From Sphingomonadales bacterium UBA6171 (GTDB lineage Bacteria > Pseudomonadota > Alphaproteobacteria > Sphingomonadales > Sphingomonadaceae): 7,339 nucleotides of DNA. The stretch lies in assembly GCA_002422985.1 (NCBI GenBank), contig DITZ01000047.1, positions 1 to 7,339 on the forward strand, given 5' to 3'. Positions 1 through 6,900 of the stretch are shown one piece after another. The notes beneath the pieces are model-generated. The model saw nothing but the letters and a program-made list of their open reading frames with translations. It made no database searches and had not been told where the DNA came from. The first letter of the stretch is position 1, and each line of letters opens with the position of its first letter. The translations under genes and the position numbers were made by a program.

Positions 1-19
1 CCCCTTGCACGGAGGGGCC
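1..19 (-). terminator. Possible terminator hairpin cut by the window edge
   Basis: Bases 1-5 (CCCCT) and 13-17 (AGGGG) form a perfect 5-bp GC-rich stem around a 7-base loop. The two C residues at 18-19 could lengthen the stem if two G residues lie just outside the window. It sits about 70 bp past the stop codon of the dehydrogenase, a reasonable place for an intrinsic terminator of the minus-strand transcript. The T-run that would decide the matter lies beyond base 1 and cannot be seen. A short GC-rich stem can also arise by chance here, so this is tentative. Confidence 0.25.
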
Positions 20-86
20 GGGGGTGGGGTCAGCAATGCTGCGGTGGGGCCATCTACGCCGCGATGCGCTCAGCCACACCGGCCTT

Positions 87-1238
87 TCAGCGCCAGCGCA
101 GCCTTTGGCGGTTCAGTTCGCTCACGGCTTTCACGCCCATCAGCTTCATGTCGCGTTCGATTTCATCACGCAGGCGGGTGAGGATGCGGTGCACGCCGGG
201 TTCGCCGGCGGCGGCCAGGGCATAGAGGTAGAGCCGGCCGCCGGAGCAGGCGGTGGCCCCCATGGCGAGAGCCTTCAGCACATGGGAGCCGCGCCTGATG
301 CCGCCGTCGCAGATGATTTCGATCTGGCCGCCCACCGCGTCGGCAATTTCGGCCAGCTGGTCAAAGGGCGCGCGGCTGCCGTCGAGCTGGCGGCCGCCGT
401 GGTTGGAGACCATGATGGCGGAGGCGCCGATGTCCACGGCGCGGCGGGCGTCGGCCAGGCTCATCACGCCCTTCAGACAGAAGGGGCGGTCGCCCCATTG
501 CGCGCGGATGTTCTCGGCGCGCTTCCAGTCCAGCGACTGGTCCAGCATCTCGGTGAAATATTGGCCGACGCTCATGGCGATTCTGGAGCCTTCGGCCAGA
601 TGGCCATCAAGATTGGGCAGGCGGAAGGGTTCGCGGAACAGATAATCCAGCGTCCAGCGCGGTTTCATCGCATAGCTGATGGCGCTGCGCGGGGTGATTC
701 TGGGTGGCGAGGTGAAGCCGGTGCGCAGGCAGCGCTCGCGGTTGCCGCCAACGATGGTATCGACCGTGAGCGTCAGGGCGTCGAATCCGGCGGCGTGGGC
801 GCGCTGTATCAGGCTGCGGTTCAGGCCCTCATCCTTGTGGACATAGAGCTGGAACATTTTGGGGGCGCTGACGGTCGCGCCGATTTCCTCCAGGCTGACG
901 GTTGCCAGGCTGGAGATGCCGAACCAGGTGTTGAAGGCGCTGGCGACGGCACCGACGGCACGCTCGCCCTGCCAGTGGAACAGGCGTTGCAGCGCGGTGG
1001 GCGACAGCAACAGCGGCAGACCGACGCGCTTGCCCATGACGGTGGTGGACATGTCGATGTCGGCAACGCCGGCCAGCACATCGGGCACCAGATCGCAGGC
1101 TTCGAAGGCGGCGCTGTTGCGGGCCTTTGTCACCTCATCGTCGGCGCCGCCGTCGATATAATGGAAAACCGGCCAGGGCAGCCGCTTGCGGGCAAGCGTG
1201 CGAAAGTCCTCGACATTGTGGCAATCGGTCAGGCGCAT
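87..1238 (-). CDS. lldD: FMN-dependent alpha-hydroxy-acid dehydrogenase (L-lactate dehydrogenase/glycolate oxidase family)
   Basis: This 383-residue protein should oxidise an L-2-hydroxy acid, probably L-lactate or a relative, to the 2-keto acid using FMN. Electrons would go to the respiratory chain or to oxygen. The whole length fits the family's TIM barrel. Visible family residues are Tyr27 (HYIDGGADDE), Gln130 and Tyr132 (FQLYVHK), Thr158 and Asp160 (LTVDT), Lys256 (LKG), the active-site block SNHGGRQLDG with catalytic base His280 and substrate-binding Arg283, and the phosphate-binding DGGIRRG at 311-317. Leu111 sits where plant glycolate oxidase has Trp108 and flavocytochrome b2 has Leu230, while Thr81 matches glycolate oxidase Thr78, so the substrate cannot be fixed from sequence. 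Cys170 and His319 replace the usual Asp at two positions. The ATG start is forced by an in-frame TAG 21 bases upstream. No Shine-Dalgarno is visible. It lies 40 bp after subunit b with no terminator between, so co-transcription is plausible. The family call is firm; the symbol is less so. Confidence 0.9.
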   Translation of the reverse strand: MRLTDCHNVEDFRTLARKRLPWPVFHYIDGGADDEVTKARNSAAFEACDLVPDVLAGVADIDMSTTVMGKRVGLPLLLSPTALQRLFHWQGERAVGAVASAFNTWFGISSLATVSLEEIGATVSAPKMFQLYVHKDEGLNRSLIQRAHAAGFDALTLTVDTIVGGNRERCLRTGFTSPPRITPRSAISYAMKPRWTLDYLFREPFRLPNLDGHLAEGSRIAMSVGQYFTEMLDQSLDWKRAENIRAQWGDRPFCLKGVMSLADARRAVDIGASAIMVSNHGGRQLDGSRAPFDQLAEIADAVGGQIEIICDGGIRRGSHVLKALAMGATACSGGRLYLYALAAAGEPGVHRILTRLRDEIERDMKLMGVKAVSELNRQRLRWR

Positions 1239-1278
1239 GGCCGGGCCAGTGCCGGGCTATGCGCCGGAGTGCAAGCGA

Positions 1279-1866
1279 TTAGCGCTGATCGAGCGTGGCA
1301 ATGGCGGCGTCGGTCAGACCCGTCAGCGAATCGCTGCGGGCGGAAAGCACGGCCTGCGCGGCCTTCACAGTGATGTCGGCGGCGCGGGCGCGCAATTCCT
1401 GCTCCGCCGTGCGGGCTTCGGCGGCGATCCGGTCCTGCGCCAGCCGGGAGCGGCGGGCGATGGCGGTTTCCGCGTCGCGGTCCGCCTGTTCCAGGATGCG
1501 CTTTGCCTCGGCCTGCGCATTGGCAATTATCGCTTTGGCGTCGGTTTCGGCCTGTGCGGCGTCGGCCAGCGCCTGCGCCTTCATCGCCTGGGCTTCGGCC
1601 TTCAGCGCGGCGGCTTCGGCCAGATCAGACTTCACCTTTTCAGCCTGTGCATCCAGCATGTTGCCCAGCATCCGGAAAGCGCCGACGCGCCACAGGATGA
1701 TGAGGAAGGTGAGGAAGGCGAGGCCCACCCAGCCATAGCTGTCCAGCCCCAGCAGGGTTTCATGGCCGGCGTCATGCCCGGCCTGGGTGGTGGCGTGCGT
1801 TGCCAGGGGCGCGGCATGATCAGCCATGGCGGCGTCCGTTCCGGCTTCGATGGTTTCGCTTGCCAT
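1279..1866 (-). CDS. atpF: ATP synthase Fo subunit b
   Basis: This is one of the two peripheral-stalk b-type subunits (195 residues) that tie the F1 head to the membrane-embedded a subunit. Residues 1-40 form an Ala/His-rich, mostly polar N-terminal tail with histidines at 17, 24, 31 and 35. A single membrane helix follows at about 45-62 (YGWVGLAFLTFLIILW). A long Ala/Glu/Lys/Arg-rich helix runs from about 70 to 165 and should form the coiled coil with b', and the C-terminal end would meet the delta subunit. The start at 1866 lies 2 bp after the b' stop, which suggests translational coupling. The internal Met14 at 1827, preceded by a GGA-containing stretch, is an alternative start giving 182 residues. 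The tail is longer than in E. coli b (156 residues). I assign this gene as b, and its partner as b', from gene order and from the presence of the tail. Confidence 0.92.
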   Translation of the reverse strand: MASETIEAGTDAAMADHAAPLATHATTQAGHDAGHETLLGLDSYGWVGLAFLTFLIILWRVGAFRMLGNMLDAQAEKVKSDLAEAAALKAEAQAMKAQALADAAQAETDAKAIIANAQAEAKRILEQADRDAETAIARRSRLAQDRIAAEARTAEQELRARAADITVKAAQAVLSARSDSLTGLTDAAIATLDQR

Positions 1867-1868
1867 GA

Positions 1869-2348
1869 TCAGGCCGCCACTTTCCGCACATAGTCTGCCG
1901 CTTCGCCTGACGTCAGATCGACGCCGGCAACGCGCTTCACCAGATCGACGGTCGCGTCGGCGGCCACGCTGTCCAGCTCTGCGAGCGCGGCGGCCCGCGT
2001 TGTCGCCAGCGAGGCGGCGGCCGCTTCGGCCTGGATTTTCAGCGTTTCATCCACATCGGCCAGCCGGCGGGCGGTGGCGGCGCTGGCCGCGTCGCGCGCC
2101 TTGCTGGTGATGCCCGTTGCATTGCCGCGCGCGTCGGCCAGCGCCGAACTGCCGCCACTGAACGACGCTTCCGCCTCGGCCCTGGCGGCTTCGGCGGAGC
2201 GGATGTCGGCGGCGATGCGCCCGGCCCGATCTTCCACCACCTTCTGCACTCTGGGCAGCATGGCGCTGACCAATATGTAGAGAAGGGCAAAAACGAGCGC
2301 GAGCCATAGAATCTGCGGCAGCGCCTGGCTGAAATCGAACTGGGGCAT
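1869..2348 (-). CDS. atpF': ATP synthase Fo subunit b'
   Basis: This is the second b-type stalk subunit (159 residues). Alphaproteobacteria, cyanobacteria and chloroplasts use a b/b' heterodimer in place of the b2 homodimer of E. coli. A short polar start (MPQFDFSQALPQ) leads into one membrane helix at about 12-31 (ILWLALVFALLYILVSAML). A continuous, strongly charged Ala-rich helix from about 33 to 150 follows, beginning PRVQKVVEDRAGRIAADI, which is typical of b' proteins. The gene lies 37 bp after atpE and 2 bp before atpF. The ATG has only a weak purine stretch (AGAAAG) too far upstream, so initiation may depend on translation of atpE. No truncation or frameshift is visible. Databases label this subunit atpF', atpX or atpG, so the symbol varies while the function is clear. 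Confidence 0.93.
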   Translation of the reverse strand: MPQFDFSQALPQILWLALVFALLYILVSAMLPRVQKVVEDRAGRIAADIRSAEAARAEAEASFSGGSSALADARGNATGITSKARDAASAATARRLADVDETLKIQAEAAAASLATTRAAALAELDSVAADATVDLVKRVAGVDLTSGEAADYVRKVAA

Positions 2349-2385
2349 CGGTGCGCGGCTTTCTGTCAGTCAGACGATTGTCGGA

Positions 2386-2613
2386 TCAGACAGCGAAGAT
2401 CAGCAGCAGCGCCACGAGGAACGCGAAGATGCCGAGCGCTTCGGTCACGGCGAAGCCGAAGATCAGGTTCGGGCGCTGGCTGTCGGCAGCAGCGGGGTTC
2501 CGCAGCGCGCCTTGCAGAAAATAAGCGAAGAGGGTGCCAACAGCGATGGCAGCCAGACCAATGCCGATGGCGGCGATGCCGGCACCAAGCAGCTTTGCGG
2601 CTTCTGCGTCCAT
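2386..2613 (-). CDS. atpE: ATP synthase Fo subunit c (proteolipid, c-ring)
   Basis: This 75-residue hairpin protein forms the rotating c-ring that carries protons. Helix 1 (about 8-33) holds the glycine-rich packing motif with Gly10, Gly12, Gly16 and Gly18. The polar loop has the conserved Arg38-Asn39-Pro40 that contacts the central stalk. Helix 2 (about 49-74) carries the ion-binding carboxylate Glu58 in FAVTEALGIF. Glu58 is followed by Ala, and helix 1 lacks the Gln seen in sodium-type rings, so proton coupling is expected. Length is normal for the family. The ATG start at 2613 is fixed by a strong Shine-Dalgarno 7 bases upstream, and the gene begins 21 bp after the atpB stop. Many copies of c are needed per complex, which fits its having the best ribosome binding site of the operon. 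Confidence 0.97.
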   Translation of the reverse strand: MDAEAAKLLGAGIAAIGIGLAAIAVGTLFAYFLQGALRNPAAADSQRPNLIFGFAVTEALGIFAFLVALLLIFAV

Positions 2614-2620
2614 AATATAA

Positions 2621-2629
2621 TCCTTCCTT
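2621..2629 (-). promoter_or_regulatory. Strong ribosome binding site of atpE
   Basis: The minus strand reads AAGGAAGGA, then a 7-base all-A/T spacer (TTATATT, 2614-2620), then the atpE ATG. It combines a near-ideal Shine-Dalgarno match, good spacing and an unstructured AT-rich spacer in otherwise very GC-rich DNA. The other Fo genes here have weaker or badly spaced sites, so this site probably raises subunit c output above its neighbours. That effect is inferred. Confidence 0.8.
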
Positions 2630-2634
2630 GGGTA

Positions 2635-3378
2635 TCAATGATGCAGGTTAATGGAATCGTTCAGGTAAATGCAGGTGAGCAGGGCAAACACATAGGCCTG
2701 CACCACCGCAACAAGCAGTTCCAGCGCATAGAAGGCGACTGTCAGGCCAAAGGGCAGCACCGCGAGCGGTGCCAGGATGCCGGCGGCGCCCAGGCTGATG
2801 ATGAAGCCGGCAAACACCTTGAGCAGGATATGCCCGGCCGTCATGTTGGCGAACAGACGGATGGAAAGGGTGAGTGGCCGCGACAGGAACGAAATAAGCT
2901 CAACCGGCGTAATCAGCAGCAGGAGCACGGGCGGCGTGTTCGCGGGCACGAACATGGAGAAGAAGTGCAGACCGTGGCGCGCAATACCCACGATCACGCA
3001 GATCAGGAACACCAGCGCCGCAAACGCAAAAGTAACCGCGATATGGCTGGTGACGGTGAAGGTGTAGGGGATGAGGCCGATCATGTTCGCGAACAGGATG
3101 AACAGGAACAGCGAGAAGATGAGCGGCACGAACGGCTTGCCCTTCGGCCCGATATTCTCGTCCACGATGCCGCTGACAAAGCCCAGCACGCCTTCAAGCG
3201 CCGCCTGCCAGCGACCGGGCACGATGCCGGCATTGCGCGACCCCAACCAGAAGAAGGCAAAGGACAGGCCGAGGATGATCAGCATGAACAGCGACGCATT
3301 GGTGAAGGCCGCATCAACCGGGCCGGCACCAAGCTCCGCATAGCGCTTGATCGTGAACTGTTCGAGCGGATTGGCCAC
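2635..3378 (-). CDS. atpB: ATP synthase Fo subunit a (proton channel)
   Basis: The a subunit provides the two proton half-channels next to the c-ring. With the GTG start at 3378 the protein has 247 residues (MANPLEQFTIKRY...), normal for alphaproteobacteria. The frame stays open 43 codons further upstream, but that stretch lies over atpI and resembles nothing in the family. It contains no ATG close to the conserved N-terminus. Five or six hydrophobic helices are visible, at about 29-46, 86-107, 113-135, 148-168, 183-208 and 209-238. The essential arginine is Arg174 in SIRLFANMTAGH (E. coli Arg210), with Asn178 as Asn214 and Gln227 as Gln252. His183 and Glu220 are the reverse of the E. coli Glu219/His245 pair, the arrangement also found in mitochondria. 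AAGGGG lies 12 bases before the GTG, which is distant, so initiation may be moderate. The gene starts 43 bp after the atpI stop. Confidence 0.95.
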   Translation of the reverse strand: MANPLEQFTIKRYAELGAGPVDAAFTNASLFMLIILGLSFAFFWLGSRNAGIVPGRWQAALEGVLGFVSGIVDENIGPKGKPFVPLIFSLFLFILFANMIGLIPYTFTVTSHIAVTFAFAALVFLICVIVGIARHGLHFFSMFVPANTPPVLLLLITPVELISFLSRPLTLSIRLFANMTAGHILLKVFAGFIISLGAAGILAPLAVLPFGLTVAFYALELLVAVVQAYVFALLTCIYLNDSINLHH

Positions 3379-3421
3379 TTCTGCTTCAGTCCCCTTAGTT
3401 CCCCTGTGCCACTCTTTGGCT

Positions 3422-3778
3422 TCAGGCTTCAGTGTCTCGTTCGGCTGGCCCGTTCTGACCGGCGTCTGCATCCTGTTTCTGCTGCCGCAAGGCAGCGGTT
3501 TCCGCATTCACCGCCTTCAGGAGATTCCAGAAGCCGGCGGCCACCCCCAGCAGGAGCAGCAGCAGAAAGCCCCAGGGCTTTGTGCCCAACCATCGGTCGA
3601 GCCACCAGCCAAGGCCTGCGCCCACCAAAGTGGTGGCTGCGATTTCAAAGGCATGGCGGGTTCCCCTGGCAAGAGCTGAAACGGCGACGTCGCGCGGAGC
3701 CGGATCGAACTTTGCCTTTGCTGCCCGCAGCCGTTCCTCGAATGGGTCGAGGTCTGGACTATCGGTCGGTTCAGGCAA
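3422..3778 (-). CDS. atpI: AtpI, ATP synthase Fo assembly protein
   Basis: This is a small membrane protein (118 residues) that leads the Fo operon. In other bacteria AtpI assists c-ring assembly, is not part of the finished enzyme, and is often dispensable. The N-terminal 40 residues are charged (EERLRAAKAKFDPAPRD). Helix 1 (about 43-60) carries the family's glycine pattern Gly53, Gly55, Gly57, then WWLD ending at Asp61. A short loop (RWLGTKPWG) is followed by helix 2 at about 69-89 (FLLLLLLGVAAGFWNLLKAV) and a hydrophilic, Gln/Asp-rich tail. The start codon is TTG. An in-frame TGA lies nine codons upstream, no ATG or GTG falls between that stop and the conserved region, and AAAGGG sits 6 bases before the TTG. 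It is the first gene after the 202-bp gap from smc. Confidence 0.92.
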   Translation of the reverse strand: MPEPTDSPDLDPFEERLRAAKAKFDPAPRDVAVSALARGTRHAFEIAATTLVGAGLGWWLDRWLGTKPWGFLLLLLLGVAAGFWNLLKAVNAETAALRQQKQDADAGQNGPAERDTEA

Positions 3779-3784
3779 GATCGG

Positions 3785-3790
3785 CCCTTT
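3785..3790 (-). promoter_or_regulatory. Ribosome binding site supporting the TTG start of atpI
   Basis: The minus strand reads AAAGGG, six bases (CCGATC), then TTG. This is the only initiation-like arrangement between the upstream in-frame TGA (nine codons before the TTG) and the conserved atpI coding sequence, and it therefore decides the start. Confidence 0.55.
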
Positions 3791-3819
3791 CGGCCCAACG
3801 CTTCATCACGCCATCAACT

Positions 3820-3852
3820 GCCAGCGTCCACATAGTGCAGCGCCAGCATCCA
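3820..3852 (-). repeat. Imperfect 11-bp direct repeat in the atp operon leader
   Basis: On the minus strand TGGATGCTGGC (3842-3852) and TGGACGCTGGC (3820-3830) match at 10 of 11 positions. Their starts are 22 bp apart, close to two helical turns. They lie downstream of the candidate promoter and upstream of atpI, within the presumed leader. Such spacing can suit a dimeric regulator, but two copies of a GC-rich 11-mer may also be chance. No known operator is recognised. Confidence 0.3.
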
Positions 3853-3906
3853 TGGAACCCCGCCGGCCCTGATGCCGCAATGCAACAGGCCGCCGAAGCG
3901 ACCCTG

Positions 3907-3935
3907 CCGTTAGAGGCGCTTGTCCCAAAGGTCAA
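3907..3935 (-). promoter_or_regulatory. Candidate sigma70-type promoter for the Fo operon
   Basis: On the minus strand a perfect TTGAC core (TTGACC, 3930-3935) is followed after exactly 17 bases by TAACGG (3907-3912). The -35 element is good and the -10 is weak, a common pattern in alphaproteobacteria, where the -35 is usually the better conserved half. It lies in the only sizeable intergenic gap, 46 bp after the smc stop, and would give a leader of roughly 120 nt before the atpI TTG. No intrinsic terminator is visible after smc, so read-through from smc could also supply transcript. Confidence 0.35.
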
Positions 3936-3980
3936 GCGACGGACCGGGCGCGCATGGCTGCGACACATCGGCCACATGGC

Positions 3981-6900
3981 TCAGCTCTGCTCCATGATGC
4001 GCCCGGCTTCGGCCAGGTCCACGCTCACAAGCTGGCTGACGCCCGGTTCCGCCATGGTGACCCCATAGAGCCGGTGCATGGCTGCCATCGTGACGGCATT
4101 ATGTGTCACGATCAGGAATCGCGTGTCGGTGGCACCCGCCATATGTTCCAGCAGCCGGGTGAAGCGCTCCACATTGGCGTCATCAAGCGGTGCGTCCACC
4201 TCGTCCAGCACGCAGATCGGTGCCGGATTTGTGAGGAACAGACCGAAAATGAGCGCGATGGCCGTCAGCGCCTGTTCGCCGCCCGACAAAAGGGAGAGGG
4301 ATTGCAGCTTCTTGCCGGGCGGTTGCGCACGGATTTCCAGACCCGCTTCCAGCGGATCATCGGATTCGATAAGGCTCAGTTCCGCCGCGCCGCCGCCAAA
4401 CAGCGTGACGAACAGCTCGCGGAAATGCCGGTCCACCGCTGCAAAGGCCGCCAGCAGTCGGGCGCGGCCCTCCCGGTTCAGCGATCCGATGGAGCCGCGC
4501 AGCCGGGCGATGGCGGTTTCCAGCTCGGCTTTCTCGCGCGTCTGCGTCGCCAGCACCGCTTCCATTTCCGCCAGCTCGATATCCGCGCGCAGATTGACGA
4601 CGCCCAGTCGCTCGCGTTCGGCGCTCATCGCCTGAAGCCGGGCCTCCAGCGCCTCCAGCTCCACGCCGGGCGGGGCGGCGATGGTGCCGGGGGCGGTGCC
4701 GAACCGCTCCATCGCCTCGGCCGCCAGCGCCTCCACCTTATCCCGCGCCTGTGCGGCAAGCGAGGCGGCGGTCGCGCGGGCTTCGCGGCGATCCGCCACG
4801 GCGAGATCGGCAGCGCGGGCGGCACGGTCCAGATCGGCGAGCTGCATTTCAGCAGCAAGCACCGCCTCGCCCGCCGCGCTGCGGGCCGCTTCGGCGGTGG
4901 CGATGTCCGCCTCCAGCAGGTGCAGCCGCGCATCCCGGGCCGCCGGTTCGGCCACCATCGCGGATCGGTCTGCATAAAGCGCGGTGATGCGCTGATCGAG
5001 CGCGGCGGTGGCGCTTTGCGCATCCCGGTCCCGCCGTTCCCAATCGGCCAGTTCGCGCTCCAGCCGGGTGATGCGCGCCTGCGATTCCGCCAGCGCCCTC
5101 TCGGTCGCGGCCGCCTGTGCGCGGGCTTCGGCCAGCGTGGAGCGGCTGCGTTCGGCGCGGGAGCGCGCGGCCGCCACGGCTTCCGCCGCCACCGACGCGT
5201 CGGGCAATTGGGTCACGGCGGTTTGCGCGGCCAGCGCTTCCGCGCGCGCGGCGGCACCTTCGGCGCACAGGCGTTCGATGGAAGCGACAAGGGCTTGCAG
5301 GCGGGCGGCGGCCTGCGCCTCGGCTGCGCGCAGGCCGGACAGGCGGGCGGCGAGACCGTCCCGCGCCCGTTCAGCCGTGGCGCGGTCCGTGCGGGCCCGG
5401 CGCTCGGCCTCCTGTGCGCTTGCCAGCGATGCTTTCTGCGCGGCCAGCTCGGCTTCGGCCGAATCGCGGCGGGCGCGGGGATCGGCCAGCGCTTGGGCGA
5501 TCTCGCGCCGGCGATTATCCTGCGCCAGCGATTCCGCCACCGCCACCGCCGCGCCACCGGGCGGCGCGGCGAATCCGTCCCAGCGCCACAGCCAGCCGTT
5601 CAGCGACACCAGCCGCTGGCCGGGGGCGAGCGCGGCCAGCACCGCGGCGTCTGGCGGCGTTTCGACGATGCCGACCTGCGCCAGCCTGCGGGCGAGCGCC
5701 GGCGGGGCGGTTGTCTGTGCCAGAAGCGGCCGCACGCCATCGGGCAAGGGCGGGTCGCCCGCACCCGGTGCCACGCCCAGCCAGCGCCGGATCGCGCCGT
5801 CGCCGGCACCGATTGCGGCGAACACATCATCCCCAAGCGCGGCGGCCAGCGCGGCTTCATGGCCCGGCGTGGCTGACAGCGGCACGCGGCGGCGCGCCGT
5901 CGCCGCGGCACCGGCCTTCAGACGGTCCAGCGCGGCCGCCTCCGCCTCCAGACTCGCCACTTCGCTGCGGGCAGCCGAGAGCGCGCGTTCGACCGCCTCG
6001 GCCGCGGCGCGGGCGGCGGCGGCCAGCCGCTCGGCCTCGGCAATCGCCTGCTGCGCGGCTTCCGCCTGCGCGGCATGGGCCTGCATCCCGGCTTCGGCGC
6101 TGGCCAGATCGGTGGCGAGTGTTGCCACGCCCTGCCCTTCGGCGGCCTTGTCGCGCTCGCGCATCAGCCGCGCCGTTTCGCCCTCGATACGCTCGGCCCG
6201 GTTGCGCGCCGCTTCGGCCGTGGCCCGCACGCTGCGGGCGTCGGCCACCATGGCGGCATGGGCTTCCACCGCGGCCGCCAGCGCGCGCTCCGCGGCGGTC
6301 GCGTCTTTTTCGGCTTGGGATACGGCCGCTGCCAAAGGTGCCGTGGCGGCCTGCGCCGCCTGCCGCGCGGCCTCTGCGCCGCTGCGCTCCTCCACCAGCC
6401 GGGCGCGGGTTGCGGCGGCGTCGCGGGCGCGGTCCTGTTCCCGCGCCCGGTCGGTCGTGGCGTTGACGATGGCGGCGTCCAGATCGCGCAGCCGCCGGCT
6501 GATGGCCTCGCGCTCCGCCAGCAGCGTTGCGCGTTCCGTTTGCAGGCGCTGCGCCCCGGCCGATGCAAACGCCTCGGCCGTGCGCAGGCCGGGCAGGTCA
6601 GCCGACGCGCTGGCCTGTGCGGCAGCGGCGCGCGCGGCCGCGCCCACCGCTTCCTGCAACATGGCCTCCGCCTGGCTCTGCGCGCTTTCCCGGGCCGCAA
6701 GCTGCCGGATCGCGCGATCCCAGCCAAGGCGCATCAGGCCGGATTCCAGTTCACGGATGCCGGCGGAAAGCGTGCGATAGCGTTCCGCCGCTTTTGCCTG
6801 ACGCCGCAGGCCATTGGCCTGGCTTTCCGCGCTGCGCATCACATCATCCAGCCGCAGCAGATTGGCGTCGGCAGCCTTCAGCCGCTGCTCCGCCTCGCGG

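Noticed and set aside
23..49. Small palindrome CAGCA-A-TGCTG (31-41) flanked by two GGTGGGG copies (23-29, 43-49)
   Set aside because: The stem is five base pairs with a one-base loop, which cannot form a hairpin. The flanking copies are short G-rich words. Nothing links it to a known site.
1239..1278. Terminator or operator in the atpF-dehydrogenase gap, including GCCGGGC twice (1240-1246 and 1251-1257)
   Set aside because: The two copies are direct, not inverted, there is no T-run, and such 7-mers are common in this composition.
24..1373. A 449-codon plus-strand frame opposite the dehydrogenase
   Set aside because: It mirrors the real gene and its translation shows no recognisable fold. 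The minus-strand protein matches its family along the full length.
3379..3507. A 43-codon upstream extension of atpB overlapping atpI
   Set aside because: The extra residues resemble no AtpB N-terminus, and the GTG at 3378 gives the usual family length.
3771..3977. A 68-codon minus-strand frame filling the smc-atpI spacer
   Set aside because: It has five Cys and five Trp in 68 residues, no Shine-Dalgarno identified and no recognisable family. It overlaps the atpI start, and the candidate promoter lies inside it, so chance in GC-rich DNA is more likely.
3954..6780. Very long open frames on the plus strand (up to about 640 codons) opposite smc
   Set aside because: They lie fully antisense to an intact SMC with all its motifs. 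Their translations are low-complexity Ala/Arg/Gly/Ser strings, as expected when GC-rich codons suppress stops on the opposite strand.
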